NCBI GenBank assembly: GCA_017883105.1
Contig: JADGOF010000021.1
Location: forward strand, 1 to 13,501
Source of the DNA: Acidimicrobiales bacterium
GTDB taxonomy: Bacteria; Actinomycetota; Acidimicrobiia; Acidimicrobiales; RAAP-2
DNA: 13,501 bases
Direction: 5' to 3'
Shown: positions 12,022 to 13,501 of the stretch, in pieces
Layout of the letters: each line of letters starts with the position of its first letter
Numbering within the stretch: the first letter of the stretch is position 1
Position numbers and translations under genes: made by a program
The notes under the pieces: generated by a model
Told to the model about the DNA's origin: nothing
Databases searched by the model: none
The model's input: only the letters and a program-made list of their open reading frames with translations

Positions 12022-13501
12022 ATGAGTGGAAGCACGGCCCGTCTGCAAGCAATCGACGCAGTCAAGAACTACGAGCTGCCCAAGGGGATCTTCCCCCCGG
12101 ACGAGGCCCCGGGGGAGATCTTCGGAGCCAACGTATTCACCAAGGCGGTCATGCAGAAGCGTCTGCCCAAGCCGGTCTTCAAGTCGGTGATGGCCACCAT
12201 CGAGCATTCCAAGCCACTGGATCCCTCCGTCGCCGATGTGGTCGCCGCAGCCATGAAGGACTGGGCCATGGAGAAGGGGGCCACCCACTACGCACACGTC
12301 TTCTATCCACTGACCCACCTCACCGCGGAGAAGCACGACAGCTTCTTCGAACCCGGCGGTGACGGATCGGCCATCGCGGAGTTCCAGGGAAGGACGCTCA
12401 CCCAGGGTGAGCCCGACGCCTCGAGCTTCCCCAACGGTGGACTGCGTCGAGGCCCGCGGCTACACCGGCTGGGATGTGACGAGCCCGGCCTACATCCTCG
12501 AGAACCCGAACGGCAACACCCTGTGCATCCCCACCGTGTTCATCTCCATGACCGGGGAGGCGCTGGACAACAAGACGCCGCTGTTGCGGTCCCAGCAGGC
12601 GATGGCCAAGCAGGCGGAGCGGGTGCTCCGTCTCTTCGGGCACGAGCATCCCGACGCCGTGGTGTCATTTGCCGGAGCCGAGCAGGAGTACTTCCTGATC
12701 GACCGGAACTTCTTCCTCTCGCGGCCCGATCTTCTCAACTCGGGGCGCACCCTGTTCGGGGCCAAGCCCCCCAAGGGCCAAGAGTTCGACGACCACTACT
12801 TCGGGGCCATCCCCGACCGGGTCCTTGCCTACATGATGGATGCCGAGCGGGAGCTGTTCAAACTGGGTATCCCGGCGAAGATCCGTCACAACGAGGTGGC
12901 ACCGGGCCAGTTCGAACTGGCCCCCATGTTCGAACGGTCCAACGTGGCGGCCGACCACCAGCAGTTGCTGATGACCACTCTCAAGAAGGTCGCCCAGAAG
13001 CACGGCATGGAGTGTCTTTTCCACGAGAAGCCGTTCTCCGGCATCAACGGCTCGGGCAAGCACGTCAACTTCTCGCTGGGCAACTCCACCGAGAGGAACC
13101 TCCTGCTGCCCGGGGACACGCCACACGACAACGCCCAGTTCCTGGTGTTCTGCGCCGCGGTGATCCGATCCGTCCACAAGTACGGCGGACTTCTGCGGGC
13201 GTCAGTGGCATCGGCCACCAACGACCACCGACTCGGGGCCAACGAGGCGCCGCCGGGCATCATCTCGATCTTCCTCGGTGATCAGCTTGCCGACGTCTTC
13301 GACCAGATCGCCCAGGGTGGTGCCACCACCTCCAAGGAGAAGGGCACCATCGAGATCGGTGTCGACACGCTGCCCGTGCTTCCGACCGACCCGGGCGACC
13401 GCAACCGGACCAGTCCGTTCGCCTTCACCGGCAACCGGTTCGAGTTCCGGGCCCCGGGCTCCCTGCAGTCGATCGCCGGGCCGATGGTCACCATCAACAC
13501 C
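12022..13501 (+). pseudogene. glnN: Glutamine synthetase type III, frameshifted, 3' partial
   Basis: Type III glutamine synthetase (ATP-dependent Glu + NH3 to Gln; large form of about 700 residues). Codons 1-142 are in one frame and show the GSIII N-terminus (GIFPPDEAPGEIFGANVF, TAEKHDSFFEP, GEPDASSFPNGGLR). From about 12449 the homology continues in the frame one base later (EARGYTGWDVTSPAYI, then GEALDNKTPLLRS, GAEQEYFLID, NEVAPGQFELAP, GINGSGKHVNFSLGN, ASATNDHRLGANEAP, FEFRAPGS) to the window edge. The family reads GGLRATFEARGYT across the junction, so about 8 nt are missing at 12445-12448. Read straight, the frame gives unrelated sequence to a stop at 13279-13281. Both halves are otherwise intact, so this is either a recent inactivating deletion or a sequence error. 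ATG 12022 is supported by GAGGAG upstream. Confidence 0.9.

Noticed and set aside
12449..13281. Direct continuation of the glutamine synthetase N-terminal frame to a stop at 13281
   Set aside because: After residue 142 it translates to Arg/Pro/Gly-rich sequence without homology, while the next frame holds the true GSIII sequence.

Overview
The window is GC-rich, densely packed bacterial DNA with GTG as well as ATG starts, Shine-Dalgarno (SD) sites and short or ATGA overlaps between genes. The gene content suggests a high-GC actinobacterium. The b6-like cytochrome, type III glutamine synthetase and DosR-like boxes would fit a deep-branching group such as Acidimicrobiia, but that placement is inference. 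No tRNA, rRNA, CRISPR array or insertion sequence was seen.

Layout. (1) 1-2601, minus strand: a polar amino-acid ABC importer in the order lipoprotein binding protein, permease, ATPase; the ATPase runs off the left edge. (2) 2910-5849: a divergent pair, a YgiD/DODA-type extradiol dioxygenase (minus) and a 14-helix DHA2-type drug exporter (plus) with a MarR-like winged-helix domain fused to its C-terminus. (3) 5900-6475, plus: a SRPBCC-fold protein whose tail overlaps the convergent operon by 88 bp. (4) 6388-8323, minus: a tightly coupled three-gene operon (two ATGA overlaps) encoding a 63-residue one-helix protein, a four-helix b6-like di-heme cytochrome b, and a large extracytoplasmic two-helix partner. 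No Rieske protein, c-type cytochrome or PEWY-bearing subunit IV is visible. (5) 8456-9846, minus: a PhaF/histone-H1-like protein with a Lys/Ala repeat tail, then an alpha/beta hydrolase. (6) 9993-11826, plus: a PlsC/TMEM68-like acyltransferase followed by a membrane-anchored protein with four extracytoplasmic cysteines. (7) 12022-13501, plus: glutamine synthetase III broken by an apparent 8-nt deletion in a strongly conserved segment, and cut by the right edge.

The most interesting signal is regulatory. Two near-identical 14-bp sites reading GGGACTTTC(G/T)GCCC on the minus strand lie upstream of operon 4 (8376-8389) and operon 5 (9923-9936), in the same orientation relative to those genes. 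They closely resemble the DosR/DevR hypoxia and dormancy box. At the first site a TAACCT hexamer lies where a -10 box would if the site were centred at -42.5. The hypothesis is that the orphan cytochrome b complex and the storage-granule or nucleoid-like operon are induced together under low oxygen or redox stress.
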